A stretch of 64,000 nucleotides of DNA from positions 186,001 through 250,000 of the forward strand of contig NZ_JMPP01000055.1 of NCBI RefSeq assembly GCF_000735435.1, given 5' to 3'. The stretch comes from Klebsiella planticola ATCC 33531. Its GTDB lineage: Bacteria > Pseudomonadota > Gammaproteobacteria > Enterobacterales > Enterobacteriaceae. The notes beneath the pieces are model-generated. The model searched no databases. It had not been told where the DNA came from and saw nothing but the letters and a program-made list of their open reading frames with translations. Of the stretch, positions 1-10,116 are shown in pieces; the first letter of the stretch is position 1; every line of letters starts with the position of its first letter. Made by a program: the position numbers and the translations under genes.

Positions 1-1995
1 CTTATCCACCACCTGATGGATCACCGTCGTGGACAGATGATCGAACCAGATAATGTTGTCGAGACGGTTGCGGAATTCCGGGGTAAAGATCTTCTTGATC
101 TCATCCATCGCATCCGGACTGTTATCCTGCTGGATAAGACCAATCGATTTACGCTCGGTCTCACGCACGCCGGCGTTGGTCGTCATCACCAGCACCACGT
201 TGCGGAAGTCCGCCTTGCGGCCGTTATTGTCGGTCAGCGTACCGTTATCCATCACCTGCAGCAGCAGGTTAAAGACGTCCGGATGCGCTTTTTCGATCTC
301 ATCAAGCAGCAGTACCGCATGCGGATGTTTAATCACCGCATCGGTCAGCAGCCCGCCCTGATCGAAACCAACGTAGCCCGGAGGCGCGCCAATTAAGCGG
401 CTGACGGTATGACGTTCCATATATTCAGACATATCAAAACGCAGCAGCTCAATGCCCAGCGCTTTCGCCAGCTGCACGGTAACCTCGGTTTTCCCGACTC
501 CGGTCGGCCCGGCGAAGAGGAAAGAGCCGACGGGCTTGTGCTCGTGACCGAGGCCCGCGCGCGCCATCTTAATCGCTTCGGTTAACGCTTCGATCGCTTT
601 GCCCTGGCCGAAGACCAGCATTTTCAGGCGGTCGCCGAGATTTTTCAGCGTATCGCGATCGCTCTGCGAGACGCTCTTCTCAGGAATACGGGCAATACGC
701 GCCACCACGGACTCGATATCCGCAACGTTGACGGTTTTCTTCCGTTTGCTGGCCGGCATTAACCGCGCCCGCGCACCGGCTTCATCAATGACGTCAATAG
801 CCTTATCCGGCAGATGGCGATCGTTAATGTATTTCACCGCCAGCTCCACCGCCGCACGCACCGCTTTCGCGGTATAGCGCACATCGTGGTGCGCTTCGTA
901 CTTCGGCTTCAGGCCGTTGATAATCTGCACCGTCTCTTCCACGGAAGGTTCGGTAATATCTATCTTCTGGAAGCGACGAGCCAGCGCCCGGTCTTTTTCG
1001 AAGATGTTGCTGAATTCCTGATAGGTTGTGGAACCCATCACCCGAATCTTGCCGCTGGAGAGCAGCGGTTTAATCAGATTAGCGGCATCGACCTGGCCGC
1101 CTGATGCCGCGCCCGCACCGATAATGGTGTGGATTTCATCAATAAACAGAATGCTGTTGGTATCCTGCTCAAGCTGTTTAAGCAGCGCTTTGAAACGTTT
1201 TTCAAAATCGCCGCGATATTTCGTGCCCGCCAGCAGGGAGCCTATATCCAGCGAGTAGATGGTGCAATCGGCCATGATTTCCGGCACGTCGCCCTGAACG
1301 ATCCGCCAGGCCAGACCCTCGGCAATCGCGGTCTTACCCACGCCGGACTCACCCACCAGCAGCGGGTTATTTTTACGGCGGCGGCACAGCACCTGAATCG
1401 CGCGCTCCAGCTCTTTGTCGCGGCCGATCAGCGGATCAATTCCGCCGACGCGAGCAAGCTGATTAAGATTGGTGGTGAAGTTTTCCATACGTTCCTCCCC
1501 GCCTGCTTGCTCTTCATTGCTGGGCTGGCTTCCGCTGTTATCGGAAGACTGGCTCGGCTCGTCTTTGCGTGTACCGTGAGAGATGAAGTTGACGACGTCA
1601 AGACGGCTCACTTCGTGTTTACGCAGCAGATAGGCCGCCTGTGATTCCTGCTCGCTGAAAATCGCGACCAGAACGTTAGCGCCGGTCACTTCGCTGCGGC
1701 CGGAGGATTGTACGTGGAAGACGGCACGCTGCAGCACACGCTGAAAACTCAGCGTCGGCTGGGTGTCACGCTCTTCTTCCGTGGCGGGCAGAACGGGTGT
1801 GGTCTGTTCGATGAAGGCTTCAAGTTCCTGACGCAGCGCCACCAGGTCCACGGAACACGCTTCAAGCGCCTCGCGGGCCGAGGGGTTGCTGAGCAGCGCC
1901 AGCAGCAAGTGCTCGACGGTCATGAACTCATGACGGTGCTCGCGCGCTCTGGCGAAAGCCATGTTTAAACTGAGTTCCAGTTCTTGATTGAGCAT
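1..1995 (-). CDS. clpA: ClpA, ATPase subunit of the ClpAP protease (3' end outside window)
   Basis: AAA+ unfoldase that feeds substrates, including N-degron proteins handed over by ClpS, into the ClpP chamber in the cytosol. The first 665 codons are present; the E. coli protein has about 758, so the C-terminal part of the second ATPase lies beyond base 1. The reverse strand starts [14 protein letters not shown] as in ClpA, behind a strong GGGGGAGGTG ribosome site. The N-terminal Clp repeat domain comes first. The D1 Walker A reads GESGVGKT (complement of about 1350) and the D2 Walker A reads GPTGVGKT (complement of about 500). The gene lies 30 bp downstream of clpS on the same strand, the usual adaptor-unfoldase pairing. 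Recognition is very secure. Confidence 0.97.
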   Translation of the reverse strand, partial: MLNQELELSLNMAFARAREHRHEFMTVEHLLLALLSNPSAREALEACSVDLVALRQELEAFIEQTTPVLPATEEERDTQPTLSFQRVLQRAVFHVQSSGRSEVTGANVLVAIFSEQESQAAYLLRKHEVSRLDVVNFISHGTRKDEPSQSSDNSGSQPSNEEQAGGEERMENFTTNLNQLARVGGIDPLIGRDKELERAIQVLCRRRKNNPLLVGESGVGKTAIAEGLAWRIVQGDVPEIMADCTIYSLDIGSLLAGTKYRGDFEKRFKALLKQLEQDTNSILFIDEIHTIIGAGAASGGQVDAANLIKPLLSSGKIRVMGSTTYQEFSNIFEKDRALARRFQKIDITEPSVEETVQIINGLKPKYEAHHDVRYTAKAVRAAVELAVKYINDRHLPDKAIDVIDEAGARARLMPASKRKKTVNVADIESVVARIARIPEKSVSQSDRDTLKNLGDRLKMLVFGQGKAIEALTEAIKMARAGLGHEHKPVGSFLFAGPTGVGKTEVTVQLAKALGIELLRFDMSEYMERHTVSRLIGAPPGYVGFDQGGLLTDAVIKHPHAVLLLDEIEKAHPDVFNLLLQVMDNGTLTDNNGRKADFRNVVLVMTTNAGVRETERKSIGLIQQDNSPDAMDEIKKIFTPEFRNRLDNIIWFDHLSTTVIHQVVDK

Positions 1996-2025
1996 AGGCA
2001 CCTCCCCCAATTTTCACGCCTGTCT

Positions 2026-2343
2026 TCAGGCTTTCTCTAGCGTACACAGCAATGGATGCTCGTTCTCCTTCGCGTATTCATTCACCATCGCGACTTTGGT
2101 CTCCGCCACTTCTGCGGTAAATACACCACAAATCGCTTTACCTTGATAGTGAACCGTCAGCATCAGTTGCGTTGCACGTTCTACATCATAAGAAAAGAAT
2201 TTTTGTAACACGTCAATAACAAACTCCATTGGAGTGTAGTCATCATTGAGCAATATCACTTTATACATAGATGGTGGTTTAAGCTCATTACGAACTTCGT
2301 CTTCTACCAGCTGATCGAAGTCCAGCCAATCTCTCTTACTCAT
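2026..2343 (-). CDS. clpS: ClpS, adaptor of ClpAP
   Basis: Small cytosolic adaptor that binds N-terminal destabilising residues and the ClpA N-domain, steering N-degron substrates to ClpAP. The 105-residue product matches the usual 106. A flexible N-terminal tail of about 25 residues precedes the core, which contains the [20 protein letters not shown] motif with the conserved [10 protein letters not shown] degron-pocket residues, and an [11 protein letters not shown] helix. It lies just upstream of clpA on the same strand, with a separate cspD promoter diverging on the other side. The start is the ATG at 2343. Nothing unusual is seen. Confidence 0.97.
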   Translation of the reverse strand: MSKRDWLDFDQLVEDEVRNELKPPSMYKVILLNDDYTPMEFVIDVLQKFFSYDVERATQLMLTVHYQGKAICGVFTAEVAETKVAMVNEYAKENEHPLLCTLEKA

Positions 2344-2668
2344 CGTCAGTATTCATCATCGGTTGCTGTTGCCAACAGGCGGCGGCCTGTCGATGACCAG
2401 AGGCTATGCACAACGCAAATCTACAATAGATCATAGATAACTATCATCTATTACTTCCATCCGCGATGTCTGTCACATTCCCCGGCAATAGCGTTAACTG
2501 CTTCAAATTTTGACGCATTTTTCGCCTCCCACTACCGTCAATTGCTTGACGCATTTCCGTATTTCTCTAAATTGTACTAGCGAGAGTTGGCGAGCATTTG
2601 AACAACTCGTCACTCCACCACCGGTTCATTCCATCTTACTTATAAAGATTTACGAAGGATGTCGAAGT
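2344..2668. promoter_or_regulatory. clpS-cspD divergent intergenic region
   Basis: Gene-free region of about 325 bp between the divergent clpS and cspD genes. It must carry both promoters and the cspD leader. Direct repeats of the kind TTGACGCATTT occur near 2510 and 2547. A GAAGGA ribosome site precedes cspD. No operator could be assigned with confidence. Confidence 0.4.
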
Positions 2669-2890
2669 ATGGAAATGGGTACTGTTAAGTGGTTCAACAA
2701 TGCCAAAGGGTTCGGCTTTATTTGCCCTGAGGGCGGCGGCGAAGACATTTTCGCCCATTACTCCACCATCCAGATGGATGGTTACAGAACGCTTAAAGCC
2801 GGACAAGCCGTTCGGTTTGATGTTCACCAGGGGCCGAAAGGCAATCACGCCAGCGTGATTGTTCCTGTGGAAGCAGAAGCGGCTGCATAA
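2669..2890 (+). CDS. cspD: CspD, cold-shock-like replication inhibitor
   Basis: Single-domain OB-fold protein of the CspA family. E. coli CspD is induced in stationary phase and starvation, binds single-stranded DNA and inhibits replication initiation. The 73-residue product starts MEMGTVKWFNNAKGFGFI and contains both nucleic-acid motifs, KGFGFI (RNP1) and DIFAHYS (RNP2). The acidic-alanine tail VEAEAAA distinguishes CspD from CspA. The start at 2669 is preceded by GAAGGA, and further upstream in-frame codons do not look like Csp sequence. It is monocistronic, with a hairpin terminator about 35 bp after the stop. Confidence 0.96.
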   Translation: MEMGTVKWFNNAKGFGFICPEGGGEDIFAHYSTIQMDGYRTLKAGQAVRFDVHQGPKGNHASVIVPVEAEAAA

Positions 2891-2921
2891 CTCTTTTGCT
2901 TCATTGTGTACATCCTGCCAG

Positions 2922-2954
2922 TAAAATGCCAGTCCTTCTGACTGGCATTTTTTT
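2922..2954. terminator. Bidirectional terminator between cspD and macB
   Basis: An 8-bp stem (ATGCCAGT/ACTGGCAT) with a 7-nt loop is followed by six T on the plus strand and flanked by four A on the other side. It can therefore serve cspD (+) and macB (-), which converge here. Confidence 0.85.
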
Positions 2955-2958
2955 GTTT

Positions 2959-4905
2959 CTACTCGCGGGCCAGCGCATCCACCGGATCGAGGCGCGCGGC
3001 ATTTCGCGCCGGCAGCCAACCAAACAGCACGCCGGTTAGCGTCGAGCACAAAAACGCCGTCAGCAGCGCCAGCGGAGAAAAACCGATCTCCCAGCCGGGT
3101 AAAAACAGCTGCAGAACCACCGCGATCATCAGCGATAAAGTCACGCCGAGCGCGCCGCCGACCAGACAGACTAAAACAGCCTCAATCAGAAACTGCTGCA
3201 GTACGTCGCTGGCCCGCGCCCCGACCGCCATCCGAATCCCAATTTCACGCGTTCGTTCGGTCACCGACACCAGCATGATATTCATAACGCCGATACCGCC
3301 CACCACCAGCGCAATCACCGCAACCAGCGTCAGAAACAGCTGTAATGTATGTGTGGTCCGTTCCGCCGTTTTCAAGATGCTGTCCATATTCCAGGTAAAA
3401 ACATCTTTTTTGCCATGGCGCAACTCAAGCAAACGCAGCAGCTGCTGTTCGGCGGCGGCGCTGTCATACCCTTCCCTCACGCGAACGGTAATCGAATTGA
3501 GCCACGATTGCCCCATCACTCTCCCGGCCATGGTGGTGTACGGCAGCCAGACACGGAGGATTTTACTGCTGCCGAACATCGACTGCTTCTCATCCGCGAC
3601 CCCGACGATGGTCGCCGGCATATTGCCGACGAGGATTATCTCCCCGACAACTCGCGTTTTGTGCGGAAACAGCTGGCGACGCGTATTGCTATCCAGCACC
3701 ACCACCTGCGCCCGACTGTTGAGCTGCAGCTCGTTAAACGTATTGCCTTCGCTAAAGGTCATGCCGTAGACATTAAAATACTGTGGCCCGACCCCTTCCG
3801 CGCTGGCGGCAACATCGATATTGTCGGCACGCAGACGCAGGCTTTTCGACACCGCGGGCGTCGCCGAACTCACCCACGGCTGCTTCTGAATGGCCAGCAG
3901 ATCGTCATATTTCAGCGCCTGCTGATAGCGGGGGTCGTCATCGCCAAAATCTTTACCGGGATAAACATCGATCGTGTTGGTGCCAATCGCGCGAATATCC
4001 GCCAGCACCATCTGCTTCGCCGCATCGCCGACCACCACGATCGACACCACCGACGCGATGCCAATAATGATGCCGAGCATGGTCAACAGCGTGCGCATTT
4101 TATTCGCCGCCATCGCCCGCCAGGCCATCACCAGCGCTTCACGAAAACCGCTGGTAAACTGGCGCCATGCGGAAGGCTCTTCACCGCCCAACGGCCGGGC
4201 TACCCCGCCGCTGACCGGACCTTTCGCCGGCGGGTTACGCACAATTTCCCCATCGTGGATCTCAATGATCCGTTCGGCCTGCGCCGCCACCTGCGGATCA
4301 TGGGTGACGATAATCACCGTATGCCCCTGCGATTTCAGCTGGTGCAGAATCGCCATGACCTCTTCACCCGAGCGGCTGTCCAATGCGCCGGTCGGCTCAT
4401 CGGCCAGAATCACCTCCCCGCCATTCATCAGCGCGCGGGCGATACTGACCCGCTGCTGCTGGCCGCCGGAGAGCTGCGAAGGTTGATATTCCGCTCTCTC
4501 TCCCAGACCAAGCCGCACCAGCAAATCATGCGCCCGGGCCAGACGTTCTCGTCGCTCGGCCCCGGCATACACCGCCGGGACTTCAACATTCTGCGCTGCC
4601 GTCAGGTGCGAGAGCAGATGGTAACGCTGGAAAATAAAACCAAAATGTTCCCGTCGCAGGCGGGCCAGCGCATCACCGCTGAGCGAGGAGACATCGGTTC
4701 CGGCAACGCGGTAGCTGCCGCTGGTCGGCTTATCGAGACAGCCAAGAATATTCATCAGCGTCGATTTTCCTGAACCCGATGCTCCGACAATCGCCACCAT
4801 TTCACCAGCGGCAATGCTCAGCGTCACGCCCTTGAGCACGTCAACACTGCCGTCGCCGGAGAGGTAGCTGCGGCGGATATCACGCAGTTCCAGCAACGCC
4901 GTCAT
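2959..4905 (-). CDS. macB: MacB, ATP-binding/permease of macrolide and enterotoxin exporter
   Basis: Inner-membrane component of the MacAB-TolC tripartite pump, which exports macrolides, lipopeptides and enterotoxin in E. coli and Salmonella. The 648-residue product is full length. An N-terminal ABC domain contains Walker [10 protein letters not shown], signature [15 protein letters not shown], Walker [13 protein letters not shown] and the switch histidine in IIVTHD. A first membrane helix near 275-300 is followed by a large periplasmic domain and three C-terminal helices with the FtsX-like motif [14 protein letters not shown]. The start overlaps the macA stop by 4 bp, so the two are translationally coupled. 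Confidence 0.96.
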   Translation of the reverse strand: MTALLELRDIRRSYLSGDGSVDVLKGVTLSIAAGEMVAIVGASGSGKSTLMNILGCLDKPTSGSYRVAGTDVSSLSGDALARLRREHFGFIFQRYHLLSHLTAAQNVEVPAVYAGAERRERLARAHDLLVRLGLGERAEYQPSQLSGGQQQRVSIARALMNGGEVILADEPTGALDSRSGEEVMAILHQLKSQGHTVIIVTHDPQVAAQAERIIEIHDGEIVRNPPAKGPVSGGVARPLGGEEPSAWRQFTSGFREALVMAWRAMAANKMRTLLTMLGIIIGIASVVSIVVVGDAAKQMVLADIRAIGTNTIDVYPGKDFGDDDPRYQQALKYDDLLAIQKQPWVSSATPAVSKSLRLRADNIDVAASAEGVGPQYFNVYGMTFSEGNTFNELQLNSRAQVVVLDSNTRRQLFPHKTRVVGEIILVGNMPATIVGVADEKQSMFGSSKILRVWLPYTTMAGRVMGQSWLNSITVRVREGYDSAAAEQQLLRLLELRHGKKDVFTWNMDSILKTAERTTHTLQLFLTLVAVIALVVGGIGVMNIMLVSVTERTREIGIRMAVGARASDVLQQFLIEAVLVCLVGGALGVTLSLMIAVVLQLFLPGWEIGFSPLALLTAFLCSTLTGVLFGWLPARNAARLDPVDALARE

Positions 4906-6017
4906 TTTGCCGTCCCGCTACGACTTTCGCCGACGATCACTTCATCGCCTTCTTCCAGCCCTTTCACCACCGCCACATCGGTATCGTTGCGCGCGCCGAT
5001 AGTCACTTCGCGCTCTTTCACCTCGCCGGTGCGTAGCAGCCGCACGTGGTAACGGTTATCGCCGATGGCATCGCCCAGCGCGCTGAGCGGGATGGTGATG
5101 ACATTTTTGACTTCCGCCATCTGGATATGTACCTGGGCCGTCATCTCCAGGCGCAGGATCCCCTGCGGGTTCGGCACTTCAAAGCGAGCGTAATAGAAAA
5201 TGGCGTCGTTGACTTTTTCCGGGGTAGGTAAAATATCCTTCAGGCTCCCCTCGTAGCGGGTCAGCGGGTCGCCGAGCACGGTAAACCAGGCTTTTTGCCC
5301 CGGGCGAAGGTGAATCACGTCCGCCTCAGATACCTGAGCTTTGACCAGCATCGTACTGAGATCGGCCAGGGTCAGAATATTGGGCGCCTGCTGGGCGGCA
5401 ATCACCGTTTGCCCCTGCAGGGTGGTAATTTGCGTCACTTCCCCAGACATCGGCGCCAGAATCCGCGTGTAGTCGAGGTTGGTTTTGGCGGTATCCAACG
5501 TCGCCTGATTACGCTTTATCTGCGCTTCAATGGTACCAATCTGCGCCTCTTTCACCGCCAAATCCGTCGCCGCCGTATCCAGCTCCTGGCGGGAAACCAG
5601 CTGGCGTTGGGCCAGCTGCTGCTGGCGAGCCAGGGTGACCGCGGCAAGCTTACGTTCGGCGCGCGCCTGATTCAGCTGGGCGCGCAGTTCCATCAACGTC
5701 GCGTCGACTTCTTTGATCTGGTTTTGCGCCTGCTCGGGGTCAATCACCCCCAGCAGCTGATCCTTCTGAACCTTGTCGCCGATATTCACGCGCAGCGTTT
5801 TTAACTGTCCGCTGACCTGCGCCCCGACATCGACTTTGCGCAGGGCGTCCAGTTTGCCGGTGGCCAGCACGCTCTGCTGTAAATCGCCTTTACGCACCAC
5901 TAATGTCTGATACTGCGGCAGCGGCGCATTGAGTATCCGCCATCCCCAGAAGGCCAGCGCCAGCACGATAACGACCAGCAGCCACCAGACTTTCCTGCGT
6001 TTTCCATTGAGCTTCAT
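4902..6017 (-). CDS. macA: MacA, periplasmic adaptor of MacAB-TolC
   Basis: Membrane-fusion protein that stimulates MacB ATPase activity and bridges to TolC. The 371-residue product equals the E. coli length. It has a short basic N-terminus, one membrane anchor (about 10-28), a lipoyl half-motif region, a long coiled-coil hairpin (about 90-190, rich in Gln, Ala and Arg) and a C-terminal beta-barrel and membrane-proximal domain. The start at 6017 ([10 protein letters not shown]) is preferred over an upstream ATG seven codons earlier, because the positively charged segment then directly precedes the anchor. Operon order is macA-macB. Confidence 0.96.
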   Translation of the reverse strand: MKLNGKRRKVWWLLVVIVLALAFWGWRILNAPLPQYQTLVVRKGDLQQSVLATGKLDALRKVDVGAQVSGQLKTLRVNIGDKVQKDQLLGVIDPEQAQNQIKEVDATLMELRAQLNQARAERKLAAVTLARQQQLAQRQLVSRQELDTAATDLAVKEAQIGTIEAQIKRNQATLDTAKTNLDYTRILAPMSGEVTQITTLQGQTVIAAQQAPNILTLADLSTMLVKAQVSEADVIHLRPGQKAWFTVLGDPLTRYEGSLKDILPTPEKVNDAIFYYARFEVPNPQGILRLEMTAQVHIQMAEVKNVITIPLSALGDAIGDNRYHVRLLRTGEVKEREVTIGARNDTDVAVVKGLEEGDEVIVGESRSGTAK

Positions 6018-6118
6018 AAAAATTCCTGATGTTTTCACTCGCAGAGCCAGGTGGTGATTCTATCCGCAGAGGGTAAAAACATAACGCTAAATTTGAATCA
6101 TTCTTATTGTCACCACGC

Positions 6119-7777
6119 TTAGTCTGCCCGACCGCGCGCCAGCCACAGCACGCGGGAGAACATTTTTTTCAGCAGCGTCGGCACCGACTCCACGCCGCGG
6201 CGACCGGCCTCCATCGCCACCTCAATGGCCAGATCCGGTTTTGACGAGCGGTGAATCGCCTTGGTAATCACCCGTCGCATATTCATCGGCACATTCGCCG
6301 GTAGCTGCGCCACCCGATGATAAACATCGTTAAAGCCCTGGCGATACATAAAGTGCTCCATGTCCAGCGCCGGAAGCGTGGTCAGGTGCTCGCGTTCAAG
6401 ATCGCGATCATCGTTGAGCAGGCCACGAACCGTCGCCGCATATTTTTTCCCCGCCTCATCGCCGTCGACCAGCACGTGCCATTGAATTCCCATCCGACGG
6501 GCAAACTTGATCAGCGGCTTCAGCCCCGACTGAGCAAATTCAATGACCTTGACCCCTTCAGCATCAAAATGATGCCCGCACTGCCGGGCCAGTTCGTTGA
6601 TAACCCAGGTCTCGGTCTCCCCTTCAACCAGCAGCCAGCAGCGGGCAAACAGTGAGGAGGAGCGGTTAAAGCGAATGTGAAAAGCGATGCGCCGGCTATC
6701 TTCCGCATTCATTCCCCCAGGCCCAAGCCGCCAGGCCGATACGCGCGAGGATTCGCGCACCAGTCGGCAGACGTGTTCCACCGGCGTCAACGACAGGAGT
6801 TCGCCGGAATTGGTGGTTGTGACGCGCTGCAGCGGCAGCAAATTCAGTAAATGCCAGGCTACCGACAGCATAATAGGATGCAGACGCGTTTCCGGATCTT
6901 CAATCAACAGCAGAGGCCGCGCGTCGCGGTCGAGCCTTACCGTCCCTTTGGCCTGTAGCAGGGTTGAAAACAGGCCAAGCAGGATCACCCGATGGCTACG
7001 GCCGCCGGGCTTATCAATCATCCGGTTAATAATATCCAGGTAACGCCAGCTACGCTGTTCGTCATGCGAGTGACGACGCATCAGGCGGTGACGAGATTGC
7101 GCGCTACTCTGCTCGGCAAAATAGTGCTCCAGCAGTTGCACCATAGCCGATAGCCCCTGGCGTATCTGACTATCGGTTAAATTTTGCGGGTGATTCACCA
7201 GCTCGCGGGAGAGAAAATCCAGCTGGCGAGCGGTTATCTCAATCTGCGGCGAGTGCGGAACGGCATCATTATGAATGCGCCGCATAAAGCGCGCATCGCG
7301 CAGACGCAGAACCGGCATCAGCCGCACCAGGTGGCGCACCATTTCGTCAATATCGTCCAGCGCCAGCGCCTCGCCTCTGCTGTTGATAAAGCTGCGCAGC
7401 GTCATGACGCTGTTGTCATCGGTCAGCTCGCCTTCCAGGCGATAAAAAATGCGCTGATAGCCATCCTCGCAGGGCACCCAGCAGTCGCTCAGCGGACGAA
7501 AACGGCGCACCCGATGGTGGCCTGGCTCATTCTCGCGGAAGGTCAAAATGATATGCAGATGATGTTCACGTCCCTGAACATCGCCCGGCGGAAACCAGAA
7601 ATCATCGCGGACGAAGTGATAGAGCTCAAATTCCGGCGAAAGCAGTAGCGTCAGCGCATCCAGCAGGCTGGATTTACCCCATGCATTCTCGCCGATCAAA
7701 ACGTTATTTTGCTCCAGCATCAGCGATAAACGATTGATGCCGCGAAAACCGACGATTTCTACCCGCTCAAGATGCAT
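6119..7777 (-). CDS. ybjD: YbjD, OLD-family ATP-dependent endonuclease
   Basis: Class of ABC-ATPase fused to a Toprim nuclease, named after the P2 Old exclusion protein. The physiological role of YbjD is not settled. The 552-residue product matches E. coli. The N-terminal ATPase has Walker A GENAWGKSS (about 29-37), an ABC-like signature region and Walker B LLLIEDPETRLHP. The C-terminal Toprim domain shows LVEGETETW (catalytic Glu) and VDGDEAGKKY (metal-binding DxD-like). It is encoded alone, about 80 bp upstream of macA on the same strand. It is a chromosomal core gene here, not part of the prophage. Confidence 0.93.
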   Translation of the reverse strand: MHLERVEIVGFRGINRLSLMLEQNNVLIGENAWGKSSLLDALTLLLSPEFELYHFVRDDFWFPPGDVQGREHHLHIILTFRENEPGHHRVRRFRPLSDCWVPCEDGYQRIFYRLEGELTDDNSVMTLRSFINSRGEALALDDIDEMVRHLVRLMPVLRLRDARFMRRIHNDAVPHSPQIEITARQLDFLSRELVNHPQNLTDSQIRQGLSAMVQLLEHYFAEQSSAQSRHRLMRRHSHDEQRSWRYLDIINRMIDKPGGRSHRVILLGLFSTLLQAKGTVRLDRDARPLLLIEDPETRLHPIMLSVAWHLLNLLPLQRVTTTNSGELLSLTPVEHVCRLVRESSRVSAWRLGPGGMNAEDSRRIAFHIRFNRSSSLFARCWLLVEGETETWVINELARQCGHHFDAEGVKVIEFAQSGLKPLIKFARRMGIQWHVLVDGDEAGKKYAATVRGLLNDDRDLEREHLTTLPALDMEHFMYRQGFNDVYHRVAQLPANVPMNMRRVITKAIHRSSKPDLAIEVAMEAGRRGVESVPTLLKKMFSRVLWLARGRAD

Positions 7778-8171
7778 ATCTCCTCCGCTCAGTCACCACT
7801 TTCTCCTTCAATAATCAGCAGTATAGCGAGACATGCGTAAACATGACACTACCGGCCCAAACGCGGCCCCGAGCCGACGAGTGACATTGCCCGGGTTATG
7901 ATTATTAACCGTGCTATTTATTCTGAAAATAATTCATTCGCCAAAGTGGTTATCTTTATTATTTTTGTTCTACACTTTTGTGCAATCACCAATGGTGCAA
8001 GGATTAAGATCACATTGCCCTAAATCAAATTAAATCTAGTTATTTAGCTAGCCGCAGGATGACGATCGTCCATAAAATAGCGTCGCTTTATTTTTATCGT
8101 TATCCTTTATGTCGATAAATAAAGATCGGCACACAATCCGTGCCCGTTTACATTATTCTTTTGAGGTGGTT
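7778..8171. promoter_or_regulatory. ybjD-aqpZ divergent intergenic region
   Basis: Gene-free stretch of about 390 bp between the divergent ybjD and aqpZ genes. It is AT-rich from 7910 to 8110 and presumably holds the aqpZ promoter. A TGAGGTGG ribosome site lies just before aqpZ. An in-frame ATG at 8109 would add 21 residues that do not resemble AqpZ. No clear operator was recognised. Confidence 0.4.
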
Positions 8172-8867
8172 ATGTTCAGAAAATTAGCAGCGGAATGCTT
8201 TGGTACATTCTGGCTTGTGTTTGGTGGGTGCGGTAGCGCCGTGCTCGCCGCAGCCTTCCCGGAGCTGGGAATTGGGTTTGCCGGGGTGGCTTTAGCCTTC
8301 GGTTTAACTGTATTAACCATGGCATTTGCCGTCGGTCATATTTCCGGCGGGCACTTCAACCCGGCGGTCACTTTAGGTCTGTGGGCCGGCGGTCGTTTCC
8401 CGGCGAAGGACGTGATTGGCTATATTATTGCCCAGGTGGTTGGCGGTATTATTGCCGCTGCCGTTCTGTATGTGGTGGCCAGCGGTAAAACCGGTTTTGA
8501 TGCCGCAGCCAGCGGCTTTGCTTCCAACGGCTTCGGAGAACATTCGCCTGGCGGCTACTCCATGCTGTCCGCCATTGTGATTGAAATTGTCCTGACCTGC
8601 GGCTTCCTGCTGGTCATTCATGGTGCAACGGATAAAAACGCACCGGCCGGCTTCGCGCCCATCGCGATTGGCCTGGCGCTGACCTTAATCCACCTGATCA
8701 GCATCCCGGTCACCAATACCTCGGTTAACCCGGCGCGCAGCACCGCCGTGGCGATTTTCCAGGGGGGTTGGGCGCTGCAGCAGCTGTGGTTATTCTGGGT
8801 GATGCCTGTTATCGGCGGTATCCTCGGCGGCGTGTTGTACCGTACTCTGCTGGAAAAACGCAATTAA
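8172..8867 (+). CDS. aqpZ: Aquaporin Z
   Basis: Water-selective channel of the inner membrane (MIP family). The 231-residue product equals the E. coli length. It has six transmembrane segments plus two half-helices bearing the duplicated NPA boxes (NPAVT near residue 63 and NPARS near residue 186). The narrow water-selective filter arginine is the one after the second NPA. The start [13 protein letters not shown] follows TGAGGTGG. It is transcribed alone, with a strong hairpin about 20 bp after the stop. Confidence 0.97.
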   Translation: MFRKLAAECFGTFWLVFGGCGSAVLAAAFPELGIGFAGVALAFGLTVLTMAFAVGHISGGHFNPAVTLGLWAGGRFPAKDVIGYIIAQVVGGIIAAAVLYVVASGKTGFDAAASGFASNGFGEHSPGGYSMLSAIVIEIVLTCGFLLVIHGATDKNAPAGFAPIAIGLALTLIHLISIPVTNTSVNPARSTAVAIFQGGWALQQLWLFWVMPVIGGILGGVLYRTLLEKRN

Positions 8868-8887
8868 CCCTTTATCTGGTTTCACGC

Positions 8888-8914
8888 AAGGCCCGGCAAT
8901 GCCGGGCCTTTCTT
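8888..8914 (+). terminator. aqpZ terminator
   Basis: A 10-bp perfect stem (AAGGCCCGGC/GCCGGGCCTT) with an AAT loop, followed by a T-rich tail. It lies 20 bp after the aqpZ stop. Confidence 0.85.
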
Positions 8915-8994
8915 TTCAGGCACAGCTTTACTCGGTTCTCTGATTTGGGTAGTGTCAGTGGTGCTCACCTCATTCTGCAAGGACCAGATCGTTC

Positions 8995-9894
8995 ATGTTT
9001 TCGGGATTATTAATCATTCTGCTGCCATTGGTTGCCGGCTACCTTATTCCTCTGCGTCACCCTTCAGTACTAAAACTTATTACGCGACTGTTGAGCTGGA
9101 TTGTCTACGTGATCCTCTTTTTCATGGGGATTAGTCTCGCCTTCCTCGACAATCTCTCCAGCAACCTGCTGTCTATTCTTCATTATGCGGTGGTCAGCGT
9201 GGTGGTTATTCTGCTGTGTAATATTGCCGCATTAATGTGGCTCGAGCAGAAAATGCCGTGGCGTCACCAGCACCGGCAGGAGAAATTACCTTCGCGCGTC
9301 GCAATGGCCATGGAATCTCTGCAGCTGTGCGGCGTGGTGCTTATTGGTTTCCTGATTGGTCTGAGCGGTTTGTCATTTTTACAGCATGCCACCGAGGCGA
9401 GCGAATATACGCTGATCTTCCTGCTGTTCCTGATTGGTATTCAGCTGCGAAATAATGGAATGACTTTACGGCAAATAGTACTTAATCGTCGCGGCATGAT
9501 TGTGGCAGTGGTCGTCACGGCGAGTTCATTAGCCGGCGGGGTGATTAACGCCTTTATTCTCGACCTGCCGCTGAAGACCGGTCTGGCCATGGCCTCCGGG
9601 TTCGGCTGGTATTCGCTCTCCGGGATCCTGATGACTGAATCCTTTGGACCGGTCATCGGCAGCGCCGCATTCTTCAACGACCTTTCCCGCGAGCTGCTGG
9701 CCATCATGCTGATCCCGGGCCTGGTTCGCCGCAGTCGCTCCACGGCATTAGGGCTATGCGGCGCCACCTCAATGGACTTTACCCTGCCGGTTTTACAGCG
9801 TTCCGGCGGCGTCGAGATTGTCCCTGCCGCCATCGTCCACGGTTTTGTTCTGAGCCTGCTGGTGCCAGTGCTGATCGCCCTCTTCTCGGCCTGA
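8995..9894 (+). CDS. lysO: LysO (YbjE), lysine exporter
   Basis: Inner-membrane exporter of L-lysine (DUF340 family) that confers resistance to the lysine analogue thialysine in E. coli. The 299-residue product is almost entirely hydrophobic, with about eight membrane segments. Typical motifs are the N-terminal MFSGLLIILLPLVAGYLIPL, the central GFGWYSLSGI and, near the end, GATSMDFTLPVLQR. An AAGGA ribosome site lies 11 bp before the ATG. E. coli lysO is controlled by ArgR, but no convincing ARG box was found in the short leader here. Confidence 0.93.
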   Translation: MFSGLLIILLPLVAGYLIPLRHPSVLKLITRLLSWIVYVILFFMGISLAFLDNLSSNLLSILHYAVVSVVVILLCNIAALMWLEQKMPWRHQHRQEKLPSRVAMAMESLQLCGVVLIGFLIGLSGLSFLQHATEASEYTLIFLLFLIGIQLRNNGMTLRQIVLNRRGMIVAVVVTASSLAGGVINAFILDLPLKTGLAMASGFGWYSLSGILMTESFGPVIGSAAFFNDLSRELLAIMLIPGLVRRSRSTALGLCGATSMDFTLPVLQRSGGVEIVPAAIVHGFVLSLLVPVLIALFSA

Positions 9895-10004
9895 AGCATT
9901 CAGCGCCCTCACTCTGCCCCCGGCGATGGTATTCGCCGCGCCCGGGGGCACATCGCCCTGGTCTTGATCTGTACCTCCGTGGCGGTAGCCCACCGCGGCC
10001 AAAT

Positions 10005-10018
10005 TTGCGCTAAATCAA
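10005..10018 (+). promoter_or_regulatory. FNR-like site upstream of hcp
   Basis: TTGCG-N4-ATCAA, 8 of 10 matches to the FNR consensus TTGAT-N4-ATCAA. If class II (centred at -41.5), transcription would start near 10053. FNR activation of hcp is established in E. coli; this particular site is an inference. Confidence 0.5.
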
Positions 10019-10077
10019 TCTCCCTTTAAATTGTATCAGAAATACCTTTTCTCCCTTCTTTTACCGGCATAACCTTA

Positions 10078-10100
10078 AACATGTATCTCAAATATAACTT
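10078..10100 (+). promoter_or_regulatory. NsrR-like operator in hcp leader
   Basis: Imperfect 11-1-11 inverted repeat (AACATGTATCT / AAATATAACTT) resembling the NsrR motif AAGATGCATTT-N-AAATGCATCTT, with about 8 of 11 matches in each half. It overlaps the leader 17 bp before the hcp start, where NO-relieved repression by NsrR is expected. Confidence 0.55.
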
Positions 10101-10116
10101 TAAAAAAGGTGTGACC

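Noticed and set aside
3349-4773. 474-codon plus-strand open frame
   Set aside because: Antisense to macB; no domain, Arg/His-rich shadow.
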